DNA of 9,483 nucleotides, from positions 1-9,483 of the forward strand of contig CAMDSS010000057.1 of the NCBI GenBank assembly GCA_945907085.1, read 5' to 3'. The stretch's first letter is position 1; each line of letters begins with the position of its first letter. Position numbers and translations under genes: made by a program. The notes below the pieces were generated by a model that saw only the letters and a list, made by a program, of their open reading frames with translations, did no database searches and had not been told where the DNA came from. The stretch comes from Cyanobium sp. NIES-981 (GTDB lineage Bacteria > Cyanobacteriota > Cyanobacteriia > PCC-6307 > Cyanobiaceae). Shown here piece after piece: positions 1 through 5,845 of this stretch.

Positions 1-689
1 CGCTTATCGCCCACTTGGGCCCGCACATCAGCCACGGCCTCATCGATGAAAGCGGCCGTGGTCCAGTCGGTTTCGCACTCACAAATGTGATAGACGAAAT
101 TGCGCAGCAGCGCCATTCCACCGGTGGAATGGACCACCTCAGGGTGGAACTGCACCCCATACAACCGCCGTTGGTGATCGGCCACCGCCGCCTCGGGCGT
201 GTTGTCGGTATGGGCCAACCGGGCAAAGCCTGTGGGCAAGCGCTCCACGGAATCCCCGTGGCTCATCCACATGGTCGAACCATCCTGGACATTGGTCAGC
301 AGATCAACGGGCTCGTCCACAAACAGAGGCGCCTTGCCGTATTCAGCGCGGCCTGCCGCCACCACCGAACCGCCCAGCTGCTGCACCATGAGCTGCATGC
401 CGTAGCAAACACCGAGTATCGGAATCCCCAGGTCCCAAATACCCGGATCACACACCGGTGCCCCGGGCTCATACACGGAGCTTGGACCACCACTGAGGAT
501 GATTCCCTTGGGCTGAATGGCCTTGAGTTCTTCCGCCGTGGTGGTGTAGCCCATCACCAGGGAAAACACCTCGGTTTCGCGCACGCGCCGGGCGATCAGC
601 TCGGAGTATTGGGAACCAAAATCAAGGATCACAATCGCCGGATGGCGACTGGATTGGGAGGTGGGATCGACGGCAGCTACGGAAGACAT
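1..689 (-). CDS. guaA: GMP synthase (glutamine-hydrolysing), N-terminal part, cut by window edge
   Basis: GMP synthase converts XMP to GMP in the cytoplasm, using glutamine and ATP; it is the last step of guanine nucleotide synthesis. Only the first 229 residues are in the window. They cover the class I glutamine amidotransferase domain: an opening strand with FGSQYSELIARR (about 24-35), an oxyanion-loop motif SGGPSSVYEPGAP (66-78), nucleophile Cys95 in GVCYGMQ, and the His182/Glu184 pair in GVQFHPEV. The last residues (VGDK) lead into where the ATP-pyrophosphatase P-loop domain should begin, outside the window. The ATG at 687-689 is chosen because a short variable tail precedes the conserved AIVILDFGSQ; no strong Shine-Dalgarno is visible. 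It lies 33 bp downstream of cbiD on the same strand, so co-transcription is likely. No damage is seen in the visible part. Confidence 0.96.
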   Translation of the reverse strand, partial: MSSVAAVDPTSQSSRHPAIVILDFGSQYSELIARRVRETEVFSLVMGYTTTAEELKAIQPKGIILSGGPSSVYEPGAPVCDPGIWDLGIPILGVCYGMQLMVQQLGGSVVAAGRAEYGKAPLFVDEPVDLLTNVQDGSTMWMSHGDSVERLPTGFARLAHTDNTPEAAVADHQRRLYGVQFHPEVVHSTGGMALLRNFVYHICECETDWTTAAFIDEAVADVRAQVGDK

Positions 690-722
690 TCGAGGCGCTC
701 GACCCGAGGCAATCGGGCCAGC

Positions 723-1895
723 CTAGGTGCCGCTCCCATCAAGATCAGCTAGCCCAACACCAGCGAGCTCAGCAAAGAGCGGCCGCCCCACGGGGCCCTG
801 GGCACAAAGCTGGCGGGAACGGTCAAACAGCACAGCGCCCACCGCCATCCCAACCTGGCCATAACGGGCCAGGTAACCAAGGGATCGTTGCTCAATCGCG
901 GCCGCCACCCGCTGGCGCAGGCGTTCGGCCCGCCCCGGATCAGAGGCCCCCAACGCAGCCAAGGCCTGTTCCACCGTGGGCGCCCCATGCAAAGCAGCCA
1001 ACGCTGGACCGCCCAGGCCATCGAGGGCGGCAAGAGCCGTGAGCACCTCGGCGCGCCCATCGGCCAGATGGTGGTGGGTATGGAAAATCCCACCCGCCAA
1101 TTTGATCAGCTTTCCCTGGTAGCCAAACAGCAACAACCGCCGCACCCCCGCCTCGGCGGCCGCCACCAGCAACGGCCCCAGCCAATTACCTGCCTTCAGC
1201 AACAACCCAGGGGATAAGCCGAGCTGGGGGGCCAAATCCAGGCCGTTTTCGCCAATCACCAACACCAGATCACCGCCAAACCCTGGAGCCGCGGCCCGCA
1301 ACCGCAGGGCTGCCAGGGCCTCGGCCAATTGCTCCGGGGCTGCGCTGCGCTGCACCGTGGCCTGGGTGCCAATCAGGGCCAAGCCGTCTACCACCCCAAA
1401 CGCCGCATTGCTGGTGCGCTCCGCCAAGCGGCGGCCCGTGGGAAAAATCACCTGCACCTGCAAACCCCGGCCAGCGGGCACGAGGGTCCTGAGATTGCCC
1501 TCCAGCAGAGCCCGGGCGAAGGCCGAGAGGCACAGCTCGCCGGTGGCCGCATGGATACCAGCGCCCTCCCCGGCATCAATCTGAAGCCAAACCTCCTCTG
1601 AACTGGGGGACCACCAAGAGACTTCGACCCACACCACCAGACCCCGGGTGAGATCCAGGCCCTCCCCCGGTTCACAGCGGGCCACGGCCAGAGCCCGACC
1701 AGCCCCGAGGGGCGAAGCGGCCACCACGGGGATAGCCACCGGGCCGGCCCCTGAGATGGCTCCTGGAATCGCCTCTCCTGCTTCGAGCGCAAGCTGCTGC
1801 TCGGCTTCAAAGGGCTCGCCCCGCAGGGCTAGCAACGCCGCCTTAGCGGCGGCGGCCACCCACACCGGCAGCGTGTAGCCCGTGGTCTCAGCCAT
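723..1895 (-). CDS. cbiD: cobalt-precorrin-5B C1-methyltransferase CbiD
   Basis: CbiD methylates C-1 of cobalt-precorrin-5B using S-adenosylmethionine, giving cobalt-precorrin-6A in the early-cobalt (anaerobic-type) route to cobalamin or pseudocobalamin. The 390-residue product fits the family's length. Conserved blocks in order are GYTLPVWVAAAAKAAL (6-21), DLTRG (81-85), the run from FPTGRRLAERTSN into AFGVVDGLALIGTQA (151-179), and the C-terminal block LLLFGYQGKLIKLAGGIF then HTHHHLADGR (254-281). An in-frame GTG at 1932-1934 would add 13 residues. The ATG at 1893-1895 is preferred because it sits just ahead of the conserved GYTLP and has GAGGG a few bases upstream. guaA follows closely downstream and the aminotransferase gene diverges upstream. 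The reading frame is intact. Confidence 0.95.
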   Translation of the reverse strand: MAETTGYTLPVWVAAAAKAALLALRGEPFEAEQQLALEAGEAIPGAISGAGPVAIPVVAASPLGAGRALAVARCEPGEGLDLTRGLVVWVEVSWWSPSSEEVWLQIDAGEGAGIHAATGELCLSAFARALLEGNLRTLVPAGRGLQVQVIFPTGRRLAERTSNAAFGVVDGLALIGTQATVQRSAAPEQLAEALAALRLRAAAPGFGGDLVLVIGENGLDLAPQLGLSPGLLLKAGNWLGPLLVAAAEAGVRRLLLFGYQGKLIKLAGGIFHTHHHLADGRAEVLTALAALDGLGGPALAALHGAPTVEQALAALGASDPGRAERLRQRVAAAIEQRSLGYLARYGQVGMAVGAVLFDRSRQLCAQGPVGRPLFAELAGVGLADLDGSGT

Positions 1896-1995
1896 CAGTG
1901 CCGCCCTCGAGCCGGAAAGGCCCCTCGATTCCACCGTTTTTTATGGTGGACCATCGCCCGGCCACGGCGCCCGCACCTCGCCTCCACCTTTTGCC
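1896..1995. promoter_or_regulatory. divergent promoter region with inverted repeat, cbiD / aminotransferase
   Basis: These 100 bp separate two divergent start codons, so promoters for both directions should lie here. The most AT-rich part is the T-run at 1936-1944. It is flanked by a perfect 6-bp inverted repeat, TCCACC (1930-1935) and GGTGGA (1945-1950). TATGGT (1942-1947) could act as a -10 for the aminotransferase, and the same A/T core read on minus could serve cbiD. No convincing -35 is seen. The repeat could be an operator or merely a hairpin. The promoter role follows from gene layout; the exact elements are inference. Confidence 0.4.
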
Positions 1996-3147
1996 ATGCA
2001 GGACAAACTCACGCTGATGATCCCAGGCCCCACGCCGGTGCCTGAAACTGTCCTGATGGCCATGGGCCGGCACCCAATTGGTCACCGCAGCGCAGACTTC
2101 CAAAAGATCGTCAAGCGCACAACGGAACAGTTGAAATGGCTGCACCAAAGCAGCTCGGATGTGCTGGTCCTCGCAGGAAGTGGCACGGCCGCCATGGAGG
2201 CGGGAATCATCAACGTGCTGAGCAAGGGTGACAAGGTGCTCTGCGGCGACAACGGCAAGTTCGGCGAACGTTGGGTGAAGGTGGCCCAGGCCTACGGCCT
2301 TGACGTCGAGGTGGTGAAGGCGGAATGGGGCCAGCCCCTGGATCCGGAAGCGTTCCGTACTGCCCTGGAAGCGGACAGCACCAAGGCCATCAAGGCCGTG
2401 ATCGTCACCCATTCGGAAACCTCCACCGGGGTGATCAACGACCTGGAAACCATCGCGAAGCATGTGTTGGCCCATGGCTCGGCCCTCACCATCGCCGACT
2501 GCGTCACGAGCCTGGGCGCCTGCGATGTGCCCATGGACAAGTGGGGCCTCGACGTGGTGGGTTCGGGCTCCCAAAAGGGCTACATGATGCCGCCAGGCCT
2601 GGCCTTTGTGGCCATGAGTGAGAAAGCCTGGGCTGCTTACGCCCACTCCGATCTGCCGAAGTTTTATCTGGACCTCGGCAAGTACCGCAAAGCTGCCGCC
2701 GACAACAGCAATCCCTTCACGCCTCCCATCAACCTCTACTTCGCCCTGGAGGCCGCCCTCCAGATGATGCAAGAGGAAGGACTCGAGGCGATCACGACGC
2801 GCCATGCCCGCCACCGTCGGGCTGCCCAAGCCGGCATGAAAGCCATGGGCATGCCCCTCTACGCCGCCGAAGGCCACGGCAGCCCAGCGATCACCGCCGT
2901 GGCACCGGAAGGCATCGACGCCGAGAGCCTGCGCAAAAAGGTGAAAGAGCGCTTCGACATCCTGCTGGCAGGCGGGCAAGACCACCTCAAAGGCAAGGTC
3001 TTCCGCATCGGCCACCTGGGCTTTGTCTGCGACCGCGATGTGCTCACCGCTGTGGCCGCCATCGAAGCCACGGTGCAGGAGTTAGGCCTGGCCAAAGCTC
3101 CCACCGGCAGTGGGGTTGCCGCCGCCGCCGCTGAACTAGCCAAGTAA
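1996..3147 (+). CDS. PLP-dependent alanine-glyoxylate / serine-pyruvate-type aminotransferase
   Basis: This is a class V (fold type I) aminotransferase of 383 residues, of the cyanobacterial group long annotated as 'soluble hydrogenase small subunit'. Members transfer an amino group from alanine or serine to glyoxylate or pyruvate, which in a cyanobacterium fits photorespiratory glyoxylate handling; the exact donor cannot be read from sequence. Visible signatures: MIPGPTPVPE (8-17), GHRSADF (29-35), the phosphate-binding turn LAGSGTAAMEA (59-69), THSETSTGVIND (138-149), PLP-ring Asp168 in ADCVTSLGA, and Schiff-base Lys194 in GSGSQKGYMMPPGL. The C-terminal RIGHLGF motif is also present, followed by an Ala-rich tail. 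The frame stays open upstream to a GTG at 1882, but the ATG at 1996 lies directly before the conserved start and keeps the gene out of cbiD. Confidence 0.93.
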   Translation: MQDKLTLMIPGPTPVPETVLMAMGRHPIGHRSADFQKIVKRTTEQLKWLHQSSSDVLVLAGSGTAAMEAGIINVLSKGDKVLCGDNGKFGERWVKVAQAYGLDVEVVKAEWGQPLDPEAFRTALEADSTKAIKAVIVTHSETSTGVINDLETIAKHVLAHGSALTIADCVTSLGACDVPMDKWGLDVVGSGSQKGYMMPPGLAFVAMSEKAWAAYAHSDLPKFYLDLGKYRKAAADNSNPFTPPINLYFALEAALQMMQEEGLEAITTRHARHRRAAQAGMKAMGMPLYAAEGHGSPAITAVAPEGIDAESLRKKVKERFDILLAGGQDHLKGKVFRIGHLGFVCDRDVLTAVAAIEATVQELGLAKAPTGSGVAAAAAELAK

Positions 3148-3188
3148 GCCCCATGGGCTAATCGCAACAGTCGATCAACGCTTCAATT

Positions 3189-3217
3189 GCAAGTCCACCC
3201 CCAAGCGGTGGACTTGC
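3189..3217 (+). terminator. strong hairpin after the aminotransferase gene, without U-tract
   Basis: GCAAGTCCACC (3189-3199) and GGTGGACTTGC (3207-3217) form a perfect 11-bp stem around a 7-nt loop. It begins 41 bp after the aminotransferase stop and ends 14 bp before the tRNA. No T-tract follows (TAGGGTTAAAG), so it is not a classical intrinsic terminator. It may stop or stabilise the mRNA 3' end and separate the two transcripts. The structure is seen directly; the role is inferred from position. Confidence 0.5.
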
Positions 3218-3231
3218 TAGGGTTAAAGAAT

Positions 3232-3303
3232 GCGGGTGTAATTCAGTGGTAGAATGTCAGCTTCCCAAGCTGAACGTCGTCGGTTCGAGTCCGATCACCC
3301 GCT
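3232..3303 (+). tRNA. trnG: tRNA-Gly, anticodon CCC
   Basis: A complete cloverleaf can be drawn. The acceptor GCGGGTG (3232-3238) pairs with CACCCGC (3296-3302) and is followed by discriminator T3303. The D arm is ATTC-AGTGGTA-GAAT. The anticodon stem TCAGC/GCTGA holds loop TTCCCAA, giving anticodon CCC at 3264-3266. The T arm is GTCGG-TTCGAGT-CCGAT. CCA is not encoded. It reads GGG glycine codons. A clear sigma-70-like promoter is not evident; TTAAAG (3223-3228) is too close to the first base to be a standard -10. Confidence 0.95.
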
Positions 3304-3399
3304 TGAGAAAATCCATTCATTCAAATCGTTTATCAAAATCCGGTTTTTAACCGTCCAGTAAATGGCAATCTGCCCTGGAACCTTCTCTAGATCTAGGCC

Positions 3400-3627
3400 C
3401 TAGGAACGGGGTTTGATCAACTGGAGCACCTGGGGGCCCTTGGCAGCCATCCGCCTTTCGCAATCGAGGGCCGCCAATATGGCGCGACCCGCTTCGCCAA
3501 TATCGCCAGCTTCTGCTGCCTGCTGCGCCAAGGCCTCATGGCGCTGGATCGACTGCTGAAGTTGGTCACGCTCACCACCAACAGCATTCGCGCCTGGGGG
3601 CTTTTGGTTCAACAGTGTTGCCGACAT
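3400..3627 (-). CDS. small conserved-looking hypothetical protein, 75 aa
   Basis: I cannot assign a function. The 75-residue product begins MSATLLNQKPPG. Its central region looks helical: ERDQLQQSIQRHEALAQQAA, then a segment containing AILAALDCERR, ending QVLQLIKPRS. It is soluble, has one Cys, and shows no signal peptide or membrane segment. The frame opens at a TTG (3661-3663), but the ATG at 3625-3627 is preferred; neither has a clear Shine-Dalgarno. It is third in a minus-strand row of small genes, 168 bp from the previous one, so it may have its own promoter. The protein-like composition and compact helical pattern argue that it is real; it resembles small conserved picocyanobacterial proteins (from memory, not checked). 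Confidence 0.65.
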   Translation of the reverse strand: MSATLLNQKPPGANAVGGERDQLQQSIQRHEALAQQAAEAGDIGEAGRAILAALDCERRMAAKGPQVLQLIKPRS

Positions 3628-3795
3628 CCGGAGGGTTGGGAATAGAGAACGTGCATCTTTCAAAAGGCTTGATCAAGCACCATCGCTTGCAGCCAAACTG
3701 TATACGCCCTATCAATCAATTGAAAGCTTAGGGCTTCATCCATCAAAACCCTGATGTTTGTGTAGCCAAATTCAAACCAATAGCCACCAGCACAA

Positions 3796-4002
3796 TTAGG
3801 TCCCAGGCTCTTCCTGATTGCCGCCCAGGGCGGCAATTTGTTCGCGCAGACTTTGGGAACGGGGGCCATCACCCCTGGTCAGGGCAACAGCAAGGGCAAA
3901 TTCGAGCTTTTCCAGGGTGTGTTCCCCCCCATTGGGTATGGGCTCTACCCGATGGGCTGAGGGCTCTGCCCCATGGGCGGAATGGGAAGAAGGAAAGGCC
4001 AT
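3796..4002 (-). CDS. small hypothetical protein, 68 aa, with conserved-looking C-terminal half
   Basis: Function is unknown. From the ATG at 4000-4002 the product has a low-complexity first part rich in Ser, His and Pro (MAFPSSHSAHGAEP) and a well-formed second half, EKLEFALAVALTRGDGPRSQ, then LREQIAALGG and a tail NQEEPGT. The second half reads like a two-helix unit. GGGAAGAAAG lies upstream of this ATG and may act as a weak ribosome-binding site. Other starts are an ATG at 4018-4020 and a TTG at 4114-4116; the latter would overlap the upstream gene. A run of seven G (plus-strand C7, 3924-3930) falls where the variable part meets the conserved-looking part, so the true N-terminus is uncertain. 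Confidence 0.55.
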   Translation of the reverse strand: MAFPSSHSAHGAEPSAHRVEPIPNGGEHTLEKLEFALAVALTRGDGPRSQSLREQIAALGGNQEEPGT

Positions 4003-4033
4003 GGCTGGCTTTCTTCCCATTCTGGCATTGCTG

Positions 4034-4069
4034 CCAAGGGGGGGAAGCTGGGCAGGGAATCCCCCTAGG
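4034..4069 (-). terminator. imperfect G/C-rich hairpin between two small minus-strand genes
   Basis: Read on the minus strand, CCTAGGGGG overlaps the stop codon of the 81-aa gene, and about 18 nt later CCCCCTTGG can pair with it, with one mismatch. The second arm lies within a run of seven G on the plus strand (4038-4044). It could be a transcript end or attenuator between the two genes. No T-tract follows on the minus strand, so a terminator role is weakly supported. Confidence 0.25.
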
Positions 4070-4310
4070 CCATTGGCGAGCTGGGCCCTGGATCCATCTC
4101 CAAGAGGTGGCGGCAATCGGTCAACAGCCGCTCCACGTTGTCGAGGCTGGAGATCTCCTGGGGATTCCGTTCGGCAGGCCGATCCAACTGCAATTCAAGG
4201 GCCGCCAAACGCTGCTCCAATCGCACCAGCCGGTGGGATAGGGCATGGATCGTTTCGGCCAGATCTTCCGCATTGCGGCTAATGCGGAAGGAAACTGACT
4301 CAGAAGCCAT
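4065..4310 (-). CDS. small coiled-coil hypothetical protein, 81 aa
   Basis: Function is unknown. The product begins MASESVSFRISRNAEDLAET and continues as an amphipathic helix with leucines at heptad-like spacing (LSHRLVRLEQRLAALELQL), then a second helix around LDNVERLLTDCRHLLEM. This is typical of a small self-associating coiled-coil protein. The frame opens further upstream (to about 4367), but the ATG at 4308-4310 is preferred because the regular, charged sequence starts there while the extension is hydrophobic and irregular. It heads a row of three short minus-strand genes and diverges from the AbrB-type gene 80 bp away. I recall similar picocyanobacterial hypotheticals, without database support here. 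Confidence 0.7.
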   Translation of the reverse strand: MASESVSFRISRNAEDLAETIHALSHRLVRLEQRLAALELQLDRPAERNPQEISSLDNVERLLTDCRHLLEMDPGPSSPMA

Positions 4311-4378
4311 GGCAACGACGGCAGTGGAGCCGATCACAGCACACATCCCAGCCTTGGCCAAGGGCAAACTGATGGCTT

Positions 4379-4383
4379 AGGAG
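4379..4383 (+). promoter_or_regulatory. ribosome-binding site of the AbrB-type gene
   Basis: AGGAG lies 7 nt before the ATG at 4391. It is the clearest Shine-Dalgarno I found in the window, and it fixes that start. Confidence 0.75.
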
Positions 4384-4390
4384 TGCATCG

Positions 4391-4912
4391 ATGACCCAGC
4401 TCTGGCATTTGCTGCTCTATGGCCTGGCCGGCATAGGGGCGGGCCTTCTGGCCCTCAAAACCGGTATCCCTGCAGCCCCGCTGGCGGGAGCTTTGATCGG
4501 GGCCGCCCTGGTGAGCATGGGCGGACGCCTGGAACTGGCGCAATGGCCCCATGGCACCCGCACAGTTCTCGAAATCGGAATTGGCACGGTCATTGGCACT
4601 GGCCTGACACCAGCGGCATTTGCTGAGCTCAAGCAGTTGTGGCGCCCGGCCCTGCTGATCACCTTGGCCCTGGTGGCCACGGGTTTGGTGGTGGGGCTTT
4701 GGTCCAGCCGGCTGCTGGGCATCAACCCGGTGGTTGCGGTCCTCGGCGCGGCGCCGGGGGGCATCAGCGGCATGAGCCTGGTGGGGGCTGAATTTGGGGT
4801 GGGGGCGGCGGTGGCAGCCCTCCACGCGGTCCGGCTGATCACCGTGCTGGTGGTGATGCCCCTGGTGGTGAAAGTGCTGCTGCCCATGGGCCAAAGCCCA
4901 CCGCCTAGCTAG
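4391..4912 (+). CDS. AbrB-duplication-type integral membrane protein, single unit, 173 aa
   Basis: This is a hydrophobic protein with about five membrane segments, in the family named for the 'AbrB duplication' (often mislabelled AbrB transcriptional regulator or ammonia monooxygenase). The name does not imply DNA binding. The signature is GAAPGGISGMSLVGAEFGVG (about 118-137), followed by a segment with HAVRLITVLVVMPLVV. The first half has GIPAAPLAGALIGAALVS and GIGTVIGTGLTPAAF. Many relatives outside cyanobacteria are about twice as long and carry two such units; this one carries one, so it may dimerise to form the full fold. Transport substrate is unknown. The start is set by the AGGAG at 4379-4383. 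A secreted-protein gene follows after 52 bp on the same strand. Confidence 0.85.
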   Translation: MTQLWHLLLYGLAGIGAGLLALKTGIPAAPLAGALIGAALVSMGGRLELAQWPHGTRTVLEIGIGTVIGTGLTPAAFAELKQLWRPALLITLALVATGLVVGLWSSRLLGINPVVAVLGAAPGGISGMSLVGAEFGVGAAVAALHAVRLITVLVVMPLVVKVLLPMGQSPPPS

Positions 4913-4964
4913 CCCTTGAGATCATCGATACCTTGGGGCGTCTTGCATTCGCCCGTCCCAGGCC

Positions 4965-5438
4965 ATGGCCCTGCCCAACCTTGCCGGCTTCAACCGCCTG
5001 GCCCTGCCCCTAGCCGTTGCTGCCACTTTGGGATTGGGAGGCATCCAGCTGGTCGGGAGCCCCAGCCGCGCCCAAACCAGTAGTGCCGTTCAAGCCGATG
5101 CCGGAGCGGTCCAAACCAGTGAAGGCACCGTGATGGTCAGCCCCGGGGCCAAGGGCGCCCAGATGTATTGCTTCATGCGGGCTAACGGCAACACCAATCA
5201 GGTGAGTTGGGATGCGGCCTATGCCCTGATTAAGCGGCAAAGCGATAAGTGGTTCAAGACCTCGCCCGAGCACGCGTCAGTGATGATCGCCGAAGCTGTT
5301 GTTCAGAACCCAGGCAAATTCCCCGATTGCGGGCGCTATCTCGGAGACCTCTTTGACAAAACTGAGCCCAAGTCAGATCCCAAAACCGAAGCACCCGCAA
5401 CCACCGGAACGGCAACGGGCAGCCGCAGTGGTCGCTAG
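4965..5438 (+). CDS. predicted secreted protein of unknown function, 157 aa
   Basis: The N-terminus is a signal peptide: a short n-region with Arg11, a hydrophobic stretch (about 12-31) and a likely cleavage after Ala36 in SPSRA|Q. The mature protein would be periplasmic or thylakoid-lumenal. After a Gln/Ala/Thr-rich linker comes a compact domain (about 63-131) with MYCFMRANGNTNQVSWDAAY, IKRQSDKWFKTSPEHASVMI and a C-terminal FPDCGRYLGDLF. The two mature cysteines, Cys69 and Cys122, could form a disulfide. The tail (132-157) is Pro/Thr/Lys-rich and probably disordered. It resembles short secreted proteins seen in marine Synechococcus and Prochlorococcus (perhaps the DUF6554 group, from memory). 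Its last 11 bases overlap the start of the lipoprotein gene, so the two are probably translated from one mRNA. Confidence 0.8.
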   Translation: MALPNLAGFNRLALPLAVAATLGLGGIQLVGSPSRAQTSSAVQADAGAVQTSEGTVMVSPGAKGAQMYCFMRANGNTNQVSWDAAYALIKRQSDKWFKTSPEHASVMIAEAVVQNPGKFPDCGRYLGDLFDKTEPKSDPKTEAPATTGTATGSRSGR

Positions 5439-5844
5439 GGGCTCGAAACGGTCCTGGGTCTTCGCTGCCATGGTCCTAGGGGCCATGGGGTTCTTGGTCG
5501 CCGGTTGCAGTGAAGAACCCCTTTCTGAAGCCCCCATGCGCAGCGACGACTGCCTGCGGGACATCAGGCTCGACCAAGTGGGCGAGCAACTCAAACGCTG
5601 CGACCGGGTGGTCGCCGCCTTCCCCACCAACCCAGCGCCCTTGAACGACCGCTACCTGCTGCGCAGCCTCACTGGCCCTGACCAGGAACGGGCCGCCTGC
5701 GCCGATATTCGTCGCGCCACCGCCCTCGCCAGCCAAGCCAAGCCAGGCAGCTTGGATCCCCAGCTGCGAACCGATCTCACCCTGCGCCTCGCCCTTTGCC
5801 AGGACCTCAGCAAACCTGCGGCAGAGACAGCCGCCCAGCCTTAA
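5428..5844 (+). CDS. predicted lipoprotein of unknown function, 138 aa
   Basis: From the GTG at 5428 the product begins MVARGSKRSWVFAAMVLG, a positively charged n-region and hydrophobic core leading to lipobox LVAGC with Cys27 as the lipidation site. The mature part has four further cysteines (42, 58, 91, 124) and a helical, TPR/Sel1-like pattern (LKRCDRVVAAFPTNPAPLND, ACADIRRATALASQA). No enzymatic motif is seen. The frame is open from 5299, but that stretch is shadowed by the upstream gene. An ATG at 5470 would remove the basic n-region, so the GTG is chosen. It overlaps the preceding stop by 11 bp, suggesting translational coupling with the secreted protein. It converges with the SNF2 gene: one base lies between the two stop codons. 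Confidence 0.78.
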   Translation: MVARGSKRSWVFAAMVLGAMGFLVAGCSEEPLSEAPMRSDDCLRDIRLDQVGEQLKRCDRVVAAFPTNPAPLNDRYLLRSLTGPDQERAACADIRRATALASQAKPGSLDPQLRTDLTLRLALCQDLSKPAAETAAQP

Positions 5845-5845
5845 C

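Noticed and set aside
15..752. 245-aa plus-strand frame opposite guaA
   Set aside because: It is the antisense shadow of guaA, whose catalytic motifs are unmistakable on minus.
1888..3015. 375-aa minus-strand frame opposite the aminotransferase
   Set aside because: It is a His/Gly-rich antisense shadow typical of GC-rich coding DNA; the plus frame has the PLP lysine and all family motifs.
3341..3353. CGGTT-TTT-AACCG hairpin after the tRNA
   Set aside because: The stem is only 5 bp with a 3-nt loop and no following T-run; too weak to call a terminator.
3660..3872. 70-aa minus-strand frame with an aromatic-rich C-terminus
   Set aside because: It starts inside the 68-aa gene, overlapping it by about 75 bp in another frame, and no known motif is seen. 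The non-overlapping part is more AT-rich, which suits intergenic DNA; I would not annotate it without conservation evidence.
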